DNA from: JBFGFX01 sp965232455
GTDB lineage: Bacteria > Pseudomonadota > Gammaproteobacteria > Steroidobacterales > Woeseiaceae
Assembly: GCA_965232455.1 (NCBI GenBank)
Contig: OZ246981.1
Location: 806,001-870,000, forward strand
Direction: 5' to 3'
DNA length: 64,000 nt
In this document: piece after piece, positions 52,589 to 62,414 of the stretch
Layout: the number at the start of each line of letters is the position of its first letter
Position numbering within the stretch: the stretch's first letter is position 1
The notes under the pieces: model-generated
Told to the model about the DNA's origin: nothing
What the model saw: only the letters and a program-made list of their open reading frames with translations
The model's database searches: none
Made by a program: the position numbers and the translations under genes

Positions 52589-52854
52589 AACCTATCTCAT
52601 AATTGTTCGTGGCCGCGTTGCCGCGCCAGATGCCGCGAGGCAAGGCGCGAGGAGCGAAGTTTGGTGACTCCAAATAAGCGACGAGCAACGCGGCTTCGCG
52701 GCATCTGGCGCGGCAACCCGTTGGGACGGCAACCATTTTTCCGCCAGGCCGCGTTACCGCTCGCTGATGTAGCCGGGCTAAACGGCGCTCGCGTCGCCTT
52801 GCCTGGTGAAAAAATGGCTACCGGCGCGGCCACGAACAATTATGAGATAGGTTC
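52588..52854. mobile_element. MITE-like element with 30-bp perfect terminal inverted repeats
   Basis: The first 30 bases (from GAACCTATCTCATAATTG) are repeated inverted and without mismatch at 52825-52854 (ending ATGAGATAGGTTC). Inside, a second perfect 22-bp inverted repeat lies at 52617-52638 and 52696-52717. A third imperfect pair lies around CCATTTTTccgCCAGG (about 52738-52755) and CCTGGtgaAAAAATGG (52802-52818). The 267-bp unit has no coding capacity and would fold into a cruciform of three arms. It separates dnaX from ybaB. Confidence 0.85.
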
Positions 52855-52877
52855 CAGTCCCGAACAGGAGTGAACGA

Positions 52878-53201
52878 ATGAAAGGTGGCATTGGCCAGCT
52901 CATGAAACAAGCGCAGCAGATGCAGGCGGACATGCAAAAAGCGCAAGAAGAAATGGCGAAGTTGACGGTCACGGGCGAGTCGGGCGGCGGAATGGTCAAA
53001 CTGACGATGACCTGCAAACACGAAATTCGATCTCTGGACATCGACGATACCGTTTTCGGAGATGACAAGGAAATGCTCGAAGACCTGATCATTGCGGCGT
53101 TCAACGACGCAATCCGGCGCGTCGAACAAACCGTCCAGGAGAAGTTCTCGGGCATGGCGTCCGGGCTCAATTTGCCTGCCGGTTTGAAGCTTCCGTTTTA
53201 A
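52878..53201 (+). CDS. ybaB: YbaB/EbfC nucleoid-associated protein
   Basis: 107 residues: MKGGIGQLMKQAQQMQADMQ, then ITVTGESGGGMVKL-like core (LTVTGESGGGMVKLTMTC). It forms a tweezers-shaped dimer that binds DNA. It lies between dnaX and recR, the conserved order, and AGGAGTG precedes the ATG. Confidence 0.95.
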   Translation: MKGGIGQLMKQAQQMQADMQKAQEEMAKLTVTGESGGGMVKLTMTCKHEIRSLDIDDTVFGDDKEMLEDLIIAAFNDAIRRVEQTVQEKFSGMASGLNLPAGLKLPF

Positions 53202-53217
53202 AGAGCGCGTTTCGCCC

Positions 53218-53817
53218 GTGTCCTTTTCCCCGCTGTTGGTACGCCTTATCGACGCGCTGCGCTGCATGCCCGGCGTTGGCCGCAAGTCGGCCCAGCGGAT
53301 CGCCTTTCACATGCTGGAACGGGACCGCGGCGGCGCCGAGGAGCTGTCCAGAGCGCTCGCGGACGCCGTTGCCGGCATCGGGCACTGTTCACGCTGCCGC
53401 ATGCTCACGGAACACGAGCTTTGCAATATTTGTTCGGCCAGCGGCCGGGACGAGTCCATGATTTGCGTTGTCGAATCGCCGGCGGACGTGATGGCACTGG
53501 AAGACGCAACCGGGTACCGCGGCCGATATTTCGTGTTGATGGGCCACCTGTCGCCGCTGGACGGAATCGGTCCGGCAGAGTTGGGACTCGACCTGCTGGA
53601 AGAACGCCTGCGGACCGAGGTGGTCGAGGAGTTGATCATTGCGACCAACCCGACGGTGGAAGGTGACGCGACCGCCCATCTGCTGGCCGATGTCGCGATG
53701 CGGCACTCCGTCTCACCCAGCCGCATCGCCCACGGTGTTCCGCTCGGCGGCGAATTGGAATACGTTGACGGCGGAACCTTGTCACACGCCTTTTTCGGCC
53801 GGCGGGTCGTCGAATAA
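53218..53817 (+). CDS. recR: Recombination protein RecR
   Basis: 199 residues from a GTG. The helix-hairpin-helix (LRCMPGVGRKSAQRIAFHML), the zinc finger (CSRCRMLTEHELCNIC) and the Toprim domain (ICVVESPADVMALEDAT) follow in the family order. It loads RecA at gaps with RecO. Confidence 0.97.
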   Translation: MSFSPLLVRLIDALRCMPGVGRKSAQRIAFHMLERDRGGAEELSRALADAVAGIGHCSRCRMLTEHELCNICSASGRDESMICVVESPADVMALEDATGYRGRYFVLMGHLSPLDGIGPAELGLDLLEERLRTEVVEELIIATNPTVEGDATAHLLADVAMRHSVSPSRIAHGVPLGGELEYVDGGTLSHAFFGRRVVE

Positions 53818-53894
53818 ACTAGGGCGCATCAACAGGCCCCAGGGTCCTCGAACCCTAGAGCGAGTGAGCCTGAGACTTTTCGGGAGTAACGACA

Positions 53895-54245
53895 ATGAGT
53901 CAATCCGACTGTTTGTTTTGCAAAATCGGCAGCGGCGAGATACCGGCGGATATCGTATTCGAGAACGAAAACGCCGTTGCGTTTCGGGACATCAGTCCGC
54001 AGGCGCCAACGCACGTCCTGATCATCCCCCGCCGGCACATTGCGACGATCAACGACCTCGACAGCGAGGACGCCAACCAGGTTGGTCAACTATTCCTGGC
54101 TGCGGCTGCCGTCGCGCGCAATGAGGGCATCGCGGAGAACGGTTACCGCGTGACGATGAACTGCAACGCCGACGCGGGACAAACCGTTTTTCATCTGCAC
54201 CTGCATCTTCTTGGCGGACGGCAGATGACCTGGCCGCCCGGCTAG
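53895..54245 (+). CDS. hinT: HIT-family nucleotide hydrolase (HinT-like)
   Basis: 116 residues with CLFCKIGSGEIPADIVFEN at the start and the histidine triad HLHLHLLGG. It hydrolyses nucleoside phosphoramidates. The 77-base gap after recR holds a small inverted repeat (AGGG/ACCCT). Confidence 0.94.
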   Translation: MSQSDCLFCKIGSGEIPADIVFENENAVAFRDISPQAPTHVLIIPRRHIATINDLDSEDANQVGQLFLAAAAVARNEGIAENGYRVTMNCNADAGQTVFHLHLHLLGGRQMTWPPG

Positions 54246-55187
54246 CTAGCCGCGAGATGGGTGGAGTCTTTCGGTGAGATTCACCAGGCGTTTATAGCTC
54301 TCGTAACGCCTGGGGCTGATCGTTGAGGTTTCAACCGCCGACTTGACCGCGCAGCCGGGTTCCCTGAGATGCCGGCAGTTGGCATATCGACAAGCCTTGC
54401 CGAACTCCGCGATTTCACGAAACCCGTACACCAGCTGGTCGTTGGCGGAGATCGACGGAGCGTAATCGCGCACGCCGGGAGAGTCGATCACCGCGCCGCC
54501 GCCCGGCAGCCGGCGCATCGCCGAGTTGACCGTTGTGTGCCGGCCTTCACCCGTTTTGCTCGATACGGCGCCGATTCGCAGCATTGGATCGTCAGATATC
54601 TTGTTGATTATACTGGATTTTCCAACTCCGGATTGACCGACGAGAATGGCTGTCTCGTTCCTGAGCAGAGCCGCCAGTGTCTCGAGGCCCTCGTCGTTCT
54701 TGGCGCTGCAGCGGAGTACCGGATAGCCGATGCGTTCATAATCGCCGAGGACGGGCTCAATGGATCCGGCGTCGGGCGCTAGGTCGATCTTGTTGAAGAT
54801 GATTGCGGCTTTTACCTCCATCAGTTCCGCGGCGCTCAGATACCGATCGACAATAAACCAATCCGGTTTGGGCGGGTCCGAGGCGACGATCGCAATCAGA
54901 GAGACGTTTGCCGCCAGCACTTCCTTGCGGCCGCGCGAATCGGGTCGGGTCAGTTCATTGGATCGGGCCAGTATCCTGATCAGCAGCCAATCGGATTCGT
55001 TGGCAATGGGTTCGGCGATCACCCGATCGCCGCAGACCGGATGCAGCTGCCGGCCCTTGATGCGAGCCGGTACCTGCTCCCCCGAAGGCAGGCGAACGTC
55101 CACGCGGCGGCCGAACGTGGTGACTACCAGCGCTTCTTGGGTCTCTCGAGATTCCATCGATTCTGGGGCCTGTTCACCCGGTTTCAT
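54246..55187 (-). CDS. rsgA: Ribosome biogenesis GTPase RsgA
   Basis: 313 residues. An N-terminal OB domain is followed by a circularly permuted GTPase (G4 FNKIDLAPD before G1 GQSGVGKSSIINK) and a zinc-binding end (CRYANCRHLREPGC). It checks late 30S assembly. An internal ATG at 55157 is an alternative start. It is divergent from orn, as in E. coli. Confidence 0.95.
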   Translation of the reverse strand: MKPGEQAPESMESRETQEALVVTTFGRRVDVRLPSGEQVPARIKGRQLHPVCGDRVIAEPIANESDWLLIRILARSNELTRPDSRGRKEVLAANVSLIAIVASDPPKPDWFIVDRYLSAAELMEVKAAIIFNKIDLAPDAGSIEPVLGDYERIGYPVLRCSAKNDEGLETLAALLRNETAILVGQSGVGKSSIINKISDDPMLRIGAVSSKTGEGRHTTVNSAMRRLPGGGAVIDSPGVRDYAPSISANDQLVYGFREIAEFGKACRYANCRHLREPGCAVKSAVETSTISPRRYESYKRLVNLTERLHPSRG

Positions 55188-55298
55188 GGAGTATGCCGCG
55201 CACGGTGAGATCGCGCATCTCTCTCCGCTGGTACACTACGTCGTTTGAGGTGGCCGGTTCGACACGATATGGCAACCCGCTGCGGTTCTGAGGCTGGG

Positions 55299-55883
55299 AT
55301 GAGTACAAACGAAGCGACTGACTTGAGCAACAACCTGATCTGGATCGATCTCGAAATGACGGGGCTGGACACTCAGAGCGACCAGATCATCGAAATCGCG
55401 ACCATTGTCACGAACGAGGACTTGATCGAGATCGCCGAAGGCCCAGTGCTTGCGATCCGGCAGGAAAAGGAGACGATGGCCGCGATGGACGAGTGGAACA
55501 CCCGTCAGCACGCGGCGTCCGGGCTAACGGACCGTGTGCTGGAGAGCGGTACGACGTTGGAGGACGCAGAACGGCAGACGCTCGAGTTTCTTGCCGGACA
55601 CGTCGCGCCGGGCGCCTCGCCGATGTGCGGTAACAGCGTTTGCCAGGACCGCCGGTTCATGGCGCGGCAAATGCCCGAACTCGAGGCCTACTTCCACTAT
55701 CGGAATCTCGACGTCAGCACGCTCAAGATACTGGCGCAGCGATGGGCGCCCGGGGTCGCCGCCGAGTTCAAAAAGGAATCGAACCATCGCGCGCTGGACG
55801 ATATACGCGACTCTATCGAGGAACTCCGTTTTTACCGCGGCCGGCTGCTGGACCAGGCGGTCGTCGGTTCGGCCGATGACTGA
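55299..55883 (+). CDS. orn: Oligoribonuclease
   Basis: 194 residues from the ATG at 55299. The DEDDh exonuclease sites are WIDLEMTGLD, CGNSVCQDRRFM and ESNHRALDDIRDS. It degrades short oligoribonucleotides including pGpG. Confidence 0.96.
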   Translation: MSTNEATDLSNNLIWIDLEMTGLDTQSDQIIEIATIVTNEDLIEIAEGPVLAIRQEKETMAAMDEWNTRQHAASGLTDRVLESGTTLEDAERQTLEFLAGHVAPGASPMCGNSVCQDRRFMARQMPELEAYFHYRNLDVSTLKILAQRWAPGVAAEFKKESNHRALDDIRDSIEELRFYRGRLLDQAVVGSADD

Positions 55884-56478
55884 ACGGCCGACGGCGCCCG
55901 CGGTCGCCCGAAACCGCGACGTCATACTCGACGTACTGCGGCTCGAGTTCGCCGATTGTGAGCAGGTGCTGGAAATCGGTTCCGGGACCGGTGAACACGC
56001 GGTGTACTTTGCACGTAACCTTCCGTGGTTGGTCTGGCAGCCCAGCGATCGGAACGTGAATCATGCCGGGATTCGGGCCTGGCTCAAATACGAATCGCTC
56101 GTCAACGTTAATCCGCCGCTGGATCTCGACGTGTTGTTTCCTCCCGGCATCAAGCAGGAATTCGACGCCGTGTTTTCCGCCAATACCGCGCACATCATGA
56201 GTCGCCAGGAAGTGGAGTGCATGTTCGAGCTGGTCGGCCGCGTGCTCTCGGAAACGGGTAAATTCTGCCTTTACGGTCCTTTCAACATTGACGGGCATTT
56301 CACCAGCGACAGTAACGCCAGATTCGACGCGTCGTTGCGCGCGCAGGACCCCAGAATGGGCATACGGGATCTGGAGGTTCTGGACGAGCTGGCGCGCGGG
56401 GTCAGCATGATACGCAATACGCTCCACGTTATGCCGGCGAACAACTTCATCGCGGTGTGGACGCGGCCCGGCTGCTGA
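55876..56478 (+). CDS. DUF938 SAM-dependent methyltransferase-like protein
   Basis: 200 residues from the ATG at 55876, overlapping orn by eight bases. The SAM-binding motif I is VLEIGSGTGEHAVYFA; WQPSDRN and IMSRQEVECMFE follow, as in DUF938 proteins. The substrate is unknown. Confidence 0.85.
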   Translation: MTERPTAPAVARNRDVILDVLRLEFADCEQVLEIGSGTGEHAVYFARNLPWLVWQPSDRNVNHAGIRAWLKYESLVNVNPPLDLDVLFPPGIKQEFDAVFSANTAHIMSRQEVECMFELVGRVLSETGKFCLYGPFNIDGHFTSDSNARFDASLRAQDPRMGIRDLEVLDELARGVSMIRNTLHVMPANNFIAVWTRPGC

Positions 56479-56649
56479 GTTGCGGTGACCGTTTCCCATA
56501 CGGTCTACGAGCTCCCGCATCACGGTTCCATAGTCGTGGGCGACCGTCAGGACAGCCTCGCCGCGGAAGAGCGCGGCTCCGGCGTACGGCTGGTACATGA
56601 ACTGCGCTTGACATATAGTTGCCGGGTTCGGATTTGGGCGACGTATGAA

Positions 56650-57336
56650 ATGACCGTGAGACAGACTTTGCCGGGGCTCGTGCTGCTGGTTTGCGGGCTC
56701 GTGGCGGGTCCCGCCGGCTACGCGCAGCAATCGGCGTGGGTAAGCGATCAATTCGAGGTGACGCTCAGGACCGGTCCGAGCACCAGTAATGCGATCAGGC
56801 TGTCGATGTCGAGCGGTACCCGTCTCGAGATTATCGAGCAGGACGAGGAGTCCGGTTATGCGCGCGTGCGGACCGGCGGCGGCACCGAGGGATGGGTGCT
56901 TTCCCGGTATCTCATGAGCGAACCCAGCGCTCGGGAGCAGCTCGAACGGCTCAGCGGCCAGTTGAGCAGCGCGACCGAACGCGGATCGTCTCTCACCTCT
57001 CAGCTCGACGCGATTCGCGGAGAGTACCGAAACGCGGAAAACCAGATCAGCGAGCTCCAGAATGACAAGCAGCAGCTGCAGGCGGAACTTGAAGACATAC
57101 GTCGTACCGCAGCGAACGTACTCGCCATCGACCGGCAGAACGACGAATTGCAGGAAAAGCTGACGAACGCCGAGATCGACATCGACCGGCTGAACGAAGA
57201 GATTCGCGGCCTGACCGGACAAACCAATCGCAACTGGTTCATTACCGGCGCACTCGTGTTGTTCGGCGGCGTTGCGCTTGGGCTGATTCTCCCGCGCATG
57301 CGCTGGCAACGACGGTCCCGTTACGACACGTTTTAG
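56650..57336 (+). CDS. SH3-domain membrane protein, TIGR04211/YgiM type
   Basis: 228 residues from the ATG at 56650. A signal peptide ending GYAQQ precedes a bacterial SH3 domain (VTLRTGPSTSNAIRLSMSSG, GWVLSRYL), a coiled coil of about 90 residues and a C-terminal membrane helix (FITGALVLFGGVALGLIL). It is a periplasmic protein anchored in the inner membrane. The function is unclear. Confidence 0.88.
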   Translation: MTVRQTLPGLVLLVCGLVAGPAGYAQQSAWVSDQFEVTLRTGPSTSNAIRLSMSSGTRLEIIEQDEESGYARVRTGGGTEGWVLSRYLMSEPSAREQLERLSGQLSSATERGSSLTSQLDAIRGEYRNAENQISELQNDKQQLQAELEDIRRTAANVLAIDRQNDELQEKLTNAEIDIDRLNEEIRGLTGQTNRNWFITGALVLFGGVALGLILPRMRWQRRSRYDTF

Positions 57337-57354
57337 ACGGGCGTATCGTTCCGG

Positions 57355-59718
57355 CTAGACGGATTGTCCGGCGAGGAAAAGCCAGGTTTCGATGACGGTG
57401 TCCGGGTTTAGCGACATGCTCTCGATGCCTTGTTCAACCAGCCACCGGGCGAGATCAGGGTGATCGGACGGACCCTGGCCGCAGATACCGACGTACTTTC
57501 CGTTCTTCGTGCAGGCGTTGATGGTCATGGCGAGCATAGCCTTGACCGCGTCGTCACGCTCGTCAAACAGGTCCGCGATCAATGCGGAATCCCGGTCGAG
57601 ACCGAGCGTCAGCTGCGTCATGTCGTTCGAGCCGATGGACATGCCGTCGAAGTGTTCCAGAAACTGATCAGCCAGGAGGGCATTCGAGGGGAGTTCGGAC
57701 ATCATGATAACCTTGAGGTCGTCCTCGCCGCGCTTGAGTCCGTTTTCGTCGAGCAGGCCCACTACCTGTTTCGCCTGTGCGACCGTGCGCACGAAGGGGA
57801 TCATGATTTGCACGTTCTTCAGATTCATCTGCTCGCGAACCTTGTGCAACGCCTGGCATTCGAGCTCGAAACACGGCCGGAAACTGTCGGCAACGTAGCG
57901 AGCCGCGCCGCGAAAGCCAAGCATCGGATTCTCCTCGTCCGGTTCGTATTTGTCGCCTCCGATCAGGTTGGCGTACTCGTTCGACTTGAAGTCGGACATG
58001 CGGACGATCACCGGCTCGGGTGAAAACGCAGCGGCGATGGTCGCGATCCCCTCGGCGAGCTTGTCGACAAAAAACGTTACCGGATCGGGGTAACCGGCCA
58101 TCTGTTCGTCGACCGCCGCGCGTGTGTTCGGGTTCAGGTTGTCGTAGTCGAGCAACGCGTTGGGATGGACGCCGATCATCCGGTTGATGATGAATTCGAG
58201 CCTCGCGAGGCCGACGCCGTGATTCGGTATGCTGGCGAAGTCGAAGGCGACGTCCGGATTGCCGACGTTCATCATGATTTTGACCGGAATTTCCGGTAGG
58301 GAGTCGAGCTTGATTTCCTGCTCGTCAAACTCGAGCGCACCTTCGTAGACGAATCCCTCGTCACCTTCGGCGCAGCTGACCGTCAACGGTGAACCGTCCA
58401 GGATGACTTTCGTAGCGTTGCCGCAGCCGACGACCGCCGGTATGCCGAGCTCTCGCGCGATAATCGCAGCGTGGCAGGTCCGCCCGCCCCGATTCGTGAC
58501 GATCGCGGACGCTCGTTTCATGACCGGTTCCCAATCCGGGTCAGTCATGTCGGAAACGAGTACGTCACCATCCTGCACGCGGTCCATCTCGTCAACGCTG
58601 GTAATGACTTTGGCGGTACCGGCGCCGATCTTGTGGCCAATGCTGCGGCCGCTGGTCACGACGTTCGAGCGGGAACGCAGGGTGAATCTATGTATGCTGT
58701 TGCCGCTGCGGCTCTGCACCGTCTCGGGCCGCGCTTGCAGGATATACAACTTGCCGTCGGTGCCGTCCTTGCCCCATTCGATGTCCATCGGCCGATCGTA
58801 ATGCTGTTCGATGGTGACCGCGATACGCGCAAGCTCGACCACGTCGTCGTCCGAAAGGGAGAATCGCAGGCTGTCGGACTCTTCTACGTCCACGGTTTCG
58901 ACCGTTTTTCCCGGCGTCGGATCTTCACTGAAGATCATCTTGATCGCCTTGCCGCCGAGGTTCTTGCGCAGAATGGGAAAATGCTTGCTGGCCAGGGCCG
59001 GTTTGTACACGTAGAACTCGTCGGGATTGACCGCGCCCTGCACGACCGTTTCACCCAAGCCGTACGACGAGGTTATAAAAACGGCGTCGCGAAACCCGGA
59101 TTCGGTGTCCAGCGTGAACACGACGCCGGAGGAACCTTGGTCGCTGCGGACCATGTACTGCACGCCGACCGACAGCGCGACCAGGGAATGATCGAATCCC
59201 TGGTGGACGCGATAAGCGATGGCCCGATCGGTAAACAACGACGCGTAAACCTGGTGCAGCGCAGTGAGCAGGTGCTCGAAACCCCGGACGTTCAGGAAGG
59301 TTTCCTGCTGCCCGGCGAACGATGCATCGGGGAGGTCTTCAGCCGTCGCGGAAGAACGAACGGCAACCGCAATATCCCTGCCGGACGACATATCGTCCCA
59401 CGCGGCTCGGATATCGGCCAACAGCGGCTTCGGAAGTTCGGTGTCCAGAATCCACTTGCGAATGGTTTTGCCGGCGGCCGCCAGAGCCGGGATATCGTCG
59501 ACGTCCAGATTATCCAGCGTTTCGCGTATGCGGTCGTCCAGTCCATCGTTCTTGAGAAAGTCCCGGTACGCCGCTGCGGTGGTCGCGAATCCTCCCGGGA
59601 CGGTGACACCCAGGCTGCTGAGGTTGCTGATCATCTCGCCGAGTGAGGCATTCTTGCCGCCGACCGTCTCGACGTCGTGCATGCCTAGCTGGTCAAGTTT
59701 GATGACGTAAGGCTCCAA
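57355..59718 (-). CDS. ppsA: Phosphoenolpyruvate synthase
   Basis: 787 residues. The ATP-grasp domain has VGGKNASLGEMI and AVRSSATAEDLPDASFAGQQ. The phosphohistidine is in NRGGRTCHAAIIARELGIP. The C-terminal barrel has the catalytic cysteine region VGICGQGPSDHPDLA. It makes PEP from pyruvate and ATP for gluconeogenesis. It is divergent from its regulator ppsR. Confidence 0.97.
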   Translation of the reverse strand: MEPYVIKLDQLGMHDVETVGGKNASLGEMISNLSSLGVTVPGGFATTAAAYRDFLKNDGLDDRIRETLDNLDVDDIPALAAAGKTIRKWILDTELPKPLLADIRAAWDDMSSGRDIAVAVRSSATAEDLPDASFAGQQETFLNVRGFEHLLTALHQVYASLFTDRAIAYRVHQGFDHSLVALSVGVQYMVRSDQGSSGVVFTLDTESGFRDAVFITSSYGLGETVVQGAVNPDEFYVYKPALASKHFPILRKNLGGKAIKMIFSEDPTPGKTVETVDVEESDSLRFSLSDDDVVELARIAVTIEQHYDRPMDIEWGKDGTDGKLYILQARPETVQSRSGNSIHRFTLRSRSNVVTSGRSIGHKIGAGTAKVITSVDEMDRVQDGDVLVSDMTDPDWEPVMKRASAIVTNRGGRTCHAAIIARELGIPAVVGCGNATKVILDGSPLTVSCAEGDEGFVYEGALEFDEQEIKLDSLPEIPVKIMMNVGNPDVAFDFASIPNHGVGLARLEFIINRMIGVHPNALLDYDNLNPNTRAAVDEQMAGYPDPVTFFVDKLAEGIATIAAAFSPEPVIVRMSDFKSNEYANLIGGDKYEPDEENPMLGFRGAARYVADSFRPCFELECQALHKVREQMNLKNVQIMIPFVRTVAQAKQVVGLLDENGLKRGEDDLKVIMMSELPSNALLADQFLEHFDGMSIGSNDMTQLTLGLDRDSALIADLFDERDDAVKAMLAMTINACTKNGKYVGICGQGPSDHPDLARWLVEQGIESMSLNPDTVIETWLFLAGQSV

Positions 59719-59815
59719 GATTATGGCTCCCTTGAGTTACTGCCTAGGAAATGGACAATCGATAGCTCTCGATGAGGCGCCGCCACACTCACGATGCTGC
59801 GATTGAAGGATGCTT

Positions 59816-60640
59816 ATGAACGAGCGAGCTGTATTTTTTCTGTCTGATCAAACCGGTGTCACCGCTGAAACGCTTGGCCACAGCCTGCTGACCCAGTTCG
59901 ACGGCCAGACGTTTCGCCAAGTGACTTTGCCATTTATAGATAGCGAAGACAAGGCAAGAGAGGCGGTACAAAGAATCAACGAATCGACGGCGGAGGGCGC
60001 CGCAAAACCGATCGTCTTTTCCACGCTCGTCCAGGACGAATTTCGCGCGATAGTACGCCAGGCCAAGGGTTTGCATCTGGATATCTTCGACGTGTTCCTC
60101 GAACCGCTGGAGATCGAGTTGCAACAGAAATCGACCCACACCGCCGGGCGTGCCCATGGAATGAGCGATATCGAAGGTTACATGAAGCGCATCGAAGCCA
60201 CCAACTTTGCGCTGGCAAACGACGACGGCGGAGTCAATCGCAACTACGAGCGGGCGGACGTCATTCTGGTTGGCGTTTCGAGATCGGGTAAAACTCCGAC
60301 CTGCCTCTACCTGGCCTTGCAGTACGGCGTGTACGCCGCGAACTATCCGCTGACGGACGATGAACTGGACGCCGGCACTCTGCCCTCGATTTTGTTGAAC
60401 CAAAGGGAAAAACTTTTTGGGCTGACGATTGCGCCGACCCGACTTCGGCAGATCAGGAAGGAAAGACGACCGCTCGGCAAATACTCATCCACGCAGCAAG
60501 TCCGCTACGAGTTGCGCGAGGCCGAGAAAATTTTCAAGAAATACGGAATCCCGTATGTCGACACCACCGAGTTTTCGATTGAGGAGATTTCCAGCCGAAT
60601 CCTGGACAGCAAAGGCGTGGAGCGCAGGGTGCGGCCCTAG
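59816..60640 (+). CDS. ppsR: PEP synthase regulatory protein (bifunctional kinase/phosphorylase)
   Basis: 274 residues from the ATG at 59816, with AAGGA five bases upstream; an ATG at 59810 is possible. DUF299 family: FFLSDQTGVTAETLGHSLLT and the P-loop VGVSRSGKTPTCLYLA. It inactivates PpsA by ADP-dependent phosphorylation and reverses this with phosphate. The 97-bp divergent region to ppsA suits joint control. Confidence 0.95.
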   Translation: MNERAVFFLSDQTGVTAETLGHSLLTQFDGQTFRQVTLPFIDSEDKAREAVQRINESTAEGAAKPIVFSTLVQDEFRAIVRQAKGLHLDIFDVFLEPLEIELQQKSTHTAGRAHGMSDIEGYMKRIEATNFALANDDGGVNRNYERADVILVGVSRSGKTPTCLYLALQYGVYAANYPLTDDELDAGTLPSILLNQREKLFGLTIAPTRLRQIRKERRPLGKYSSTQQVRYELREAEKIFKKYGIPYVDTTEFSIEEISSRILDSKGVERRVRP

Positions 60641-60750
60641 ATCAGGCCCCGGCGGAGCGTCGGCGGACGCCGGGCCCACGCTTGCAGTTTCCGAACTGGA
60701 ACCGTATTTGCATACCTTTTGTCCCGTGATCCCTATGCTATATTCGACCG

Positions 60751-61206
60751 ATGTTGCTCGATCACGAAATTGTTCCGGAAGCGATTGCAAGGCCACGAAG
60801 CTTTGTCGGTCTCATGTCGATGTACGAGAGCAACTACCTTCGACTCTTCCGTCTGATACCGGAGCTGGACAGGCTCGACGGTTACTACCAGTCGCACGTG
60901 GCGGGCGACTGCAGCCTGCACCTGGAGATTCTCGAGCGGGCCAGATACACCGTCACGCTTTCCCTGTCGTATTTCTTTTTCGAGGACGGACAGCGGATCG
61001 CCGATCCCGATTTGAAGGTGAGGGTCTATCTTGACGGACATCTTGCCGAGGCGATGACGCTGTCCGACGACCATCGGCACGCGGAATTCCGCCGTCTGTG
61101 GTGCAAGCACCGCAAGGAACTGGACGCCCGCTGGCGCCGGAATATCGTCCTCAACAAGTGGCTCGACTATCTCGCCGATCGTGGACACCTGATTCTCGAG
61201 CGTTAG
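60751..61206 (+). CDS. DUF1249 family protein
   Basis: 151 residues: FVGLMSMYESNYLRLFRLIP, LEILERARYTVTLSLSYFF and DLKVRVYLDGHLAEAM identify DUF1249, found mostly in gammaproteobacteria. The function is unknown. A TATATT at 60739-60744 is in the right place for a -10 box only if translation starts very near the transcript 5' end. Confidence 0.85.
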   Translation: MLLDHEIVPEAIARPRSFVGLMSMYESNYLRLFRLIPELDRLDGYYQSHVAGDCSLHLEILERARYTVTLSLSYFFFEDGQRIADPDLKVRVYLDGHLAEAMTLSDDHRHAEFRRLWCKHRKELDARWRRNIVLNKWLDYLADRGHLILER

Positions 61207-61338
61207 CCGCTGCGGGTCCCGGAAATCCCAGAATTGTCGATTCGGTCAAAGCCCGATCTGGCGGCAATTGTCATGATCGTGTTTCCAGTTGTCTGATCGG
61301 GCCGGATTCGCGGTCCGATTATGTAAAGGAGCAGATCC

Positions 61339-62370
61339 TTGTCCAGCCTGTCAGCCCTGTGGCGGAACTCACCTGAAAAGTCGCCGGGCGACGAAAAGCT
61401 GATGGACCTCTATTGGAACCGCAACGAACTCAAGAAAGAGTTCGCCGACTTGCGCAATGAGAAGTATCGCCTCCAGGACAAAATCAAAGAGCGGGACGGC
61501 GTCATCGCAAGGCTTCAACAGAAGCTAGATCACCTCGAAGACCTGCTGGTCGATCCCGAGTGGTCGCGTAACGCACTCGTCTGCTACCAACTGAGGGGCA
61601 TTGGCTTGCGCTGTCAGCGCAAGCTTTCGCGCTTTGCCGAGCAGCTGAAACAGCAGCGTGAGCAGAAGCAGCAGAATCACGTCATGTCGAATTGGAAAAA
61701 GGGTGTTGCGCTCGAAGTGCAGGGGCTGGAATCGCAAATCGCCACGCACCGCGACGCGGTGATCCAACTCGAGGACCGGCTGCAGGCGGAAAACCGCCTG
61801 CTCGACGAAATGAGCGGATTCTTGAGGCTCATCCGCCGCCGGTCGATTTGCGCCGGGATAGACGAGCTGAATCGGCAGATCCAGGTTCGGGAGCGGGAGC
61901 AGGACGCCCTGCGGCATCAGATCGAGGAGGTGAACAGCCGGCAGCCGCCGGACAACGTTGGCCTCGATATCGCGACGAAACGATCGATCAATTTCATGAT
62001 ATTGGCCTTTGCGCAGCAGCTCTACCTGCTTTTCGAGGACGATGAGCTGGCTTCGTTTGTCAAGGAGGCCGGCGAGAAAAGCGCGGGCGCCATCCGTTAC
62101 GGCGACGACCAGGACTGTGAGGCCATTCTGCGGCGCATTCGCCGGAGTGCGGCCGCCATGGAGAGAAGTGGCGACTTCGCGGACGCGCTGCAGCGGCGGG
62201 CAAAGCTGATCGGCGAGCGGGCCGTTTTTCAGAACGACGGCGATGCCGTTCCCGCCGCCGGAACCGTCGCGACGCTCTACAGGATCGACGCAAACGGCAT
62301 TGTCACCGAAGGGGACGTCAACATACTCGGTGACAACTACTGGGGAGTGGCGGGGTTCTTGAGCCGCTGA
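61339..62370 (+). CDS. Coiled-coil protein of unknown function
   Basis: 343 residues from a TTG that has AAGGAG seven to eight bases upstream. Residues 20-65 and 90-200 are strongly heptad-patterned (NELKKEFADLRNEKYRLQDK, VQGLESQIATHRDAVIQLED). A smaller C-terminal domain has NFMILAFAQQLYLLFEDDEL and AIRYGDDQDCEAILRRIRRS. No signal peptide or membrane helix is seen. I recognise no family. Confidence 0.65.
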   Translation: MSSLSALWRNSPEKSPGDEKLMDLYWNRNELKKEFADLRNEKYRLQDKIKERDGVIARLQQKLDHLEDLLVDPEWSRNALVCYQLRGIGLRCQRKLSRFAEQLKQQREQKQQNHVMSNWKKGVALEVQGLESQIATHRDAVIQLEDRLQAENRLLDEMSGFLRLIRRRSICAGIDELNRQIQVREREQDALRHQIEEVNSRQPPDNVGLDIATKRSINFMILAFAQQLYLLFEDDELASFVKEAGEKSAGAIRYGDDQDCEAILRRIRRSAAAMERSGDFADALQRRAKLIGERAVFQNDGDAVPAAGTVATLYRIDANGIVTEGDVNILGDNYWGVAGFLSR

Positions 62371-62414
62371 ATGTCAACAGGCCGCGGCGGTCCGGAATCC
62401 GTTTGGGTCCCGGT

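Noticed and set aside
55813..57309. Long minus-strand frame of 498 codons
   Set aside because: It is antisense to the DUF938 and SH3-domain genes, whose products match known families. High GC content keeps the opposite strand open.
58471..59646. Plus-strand frame of 391 codons
   Set aside because: It lies wholly opposite ppsA and shows no family motif.
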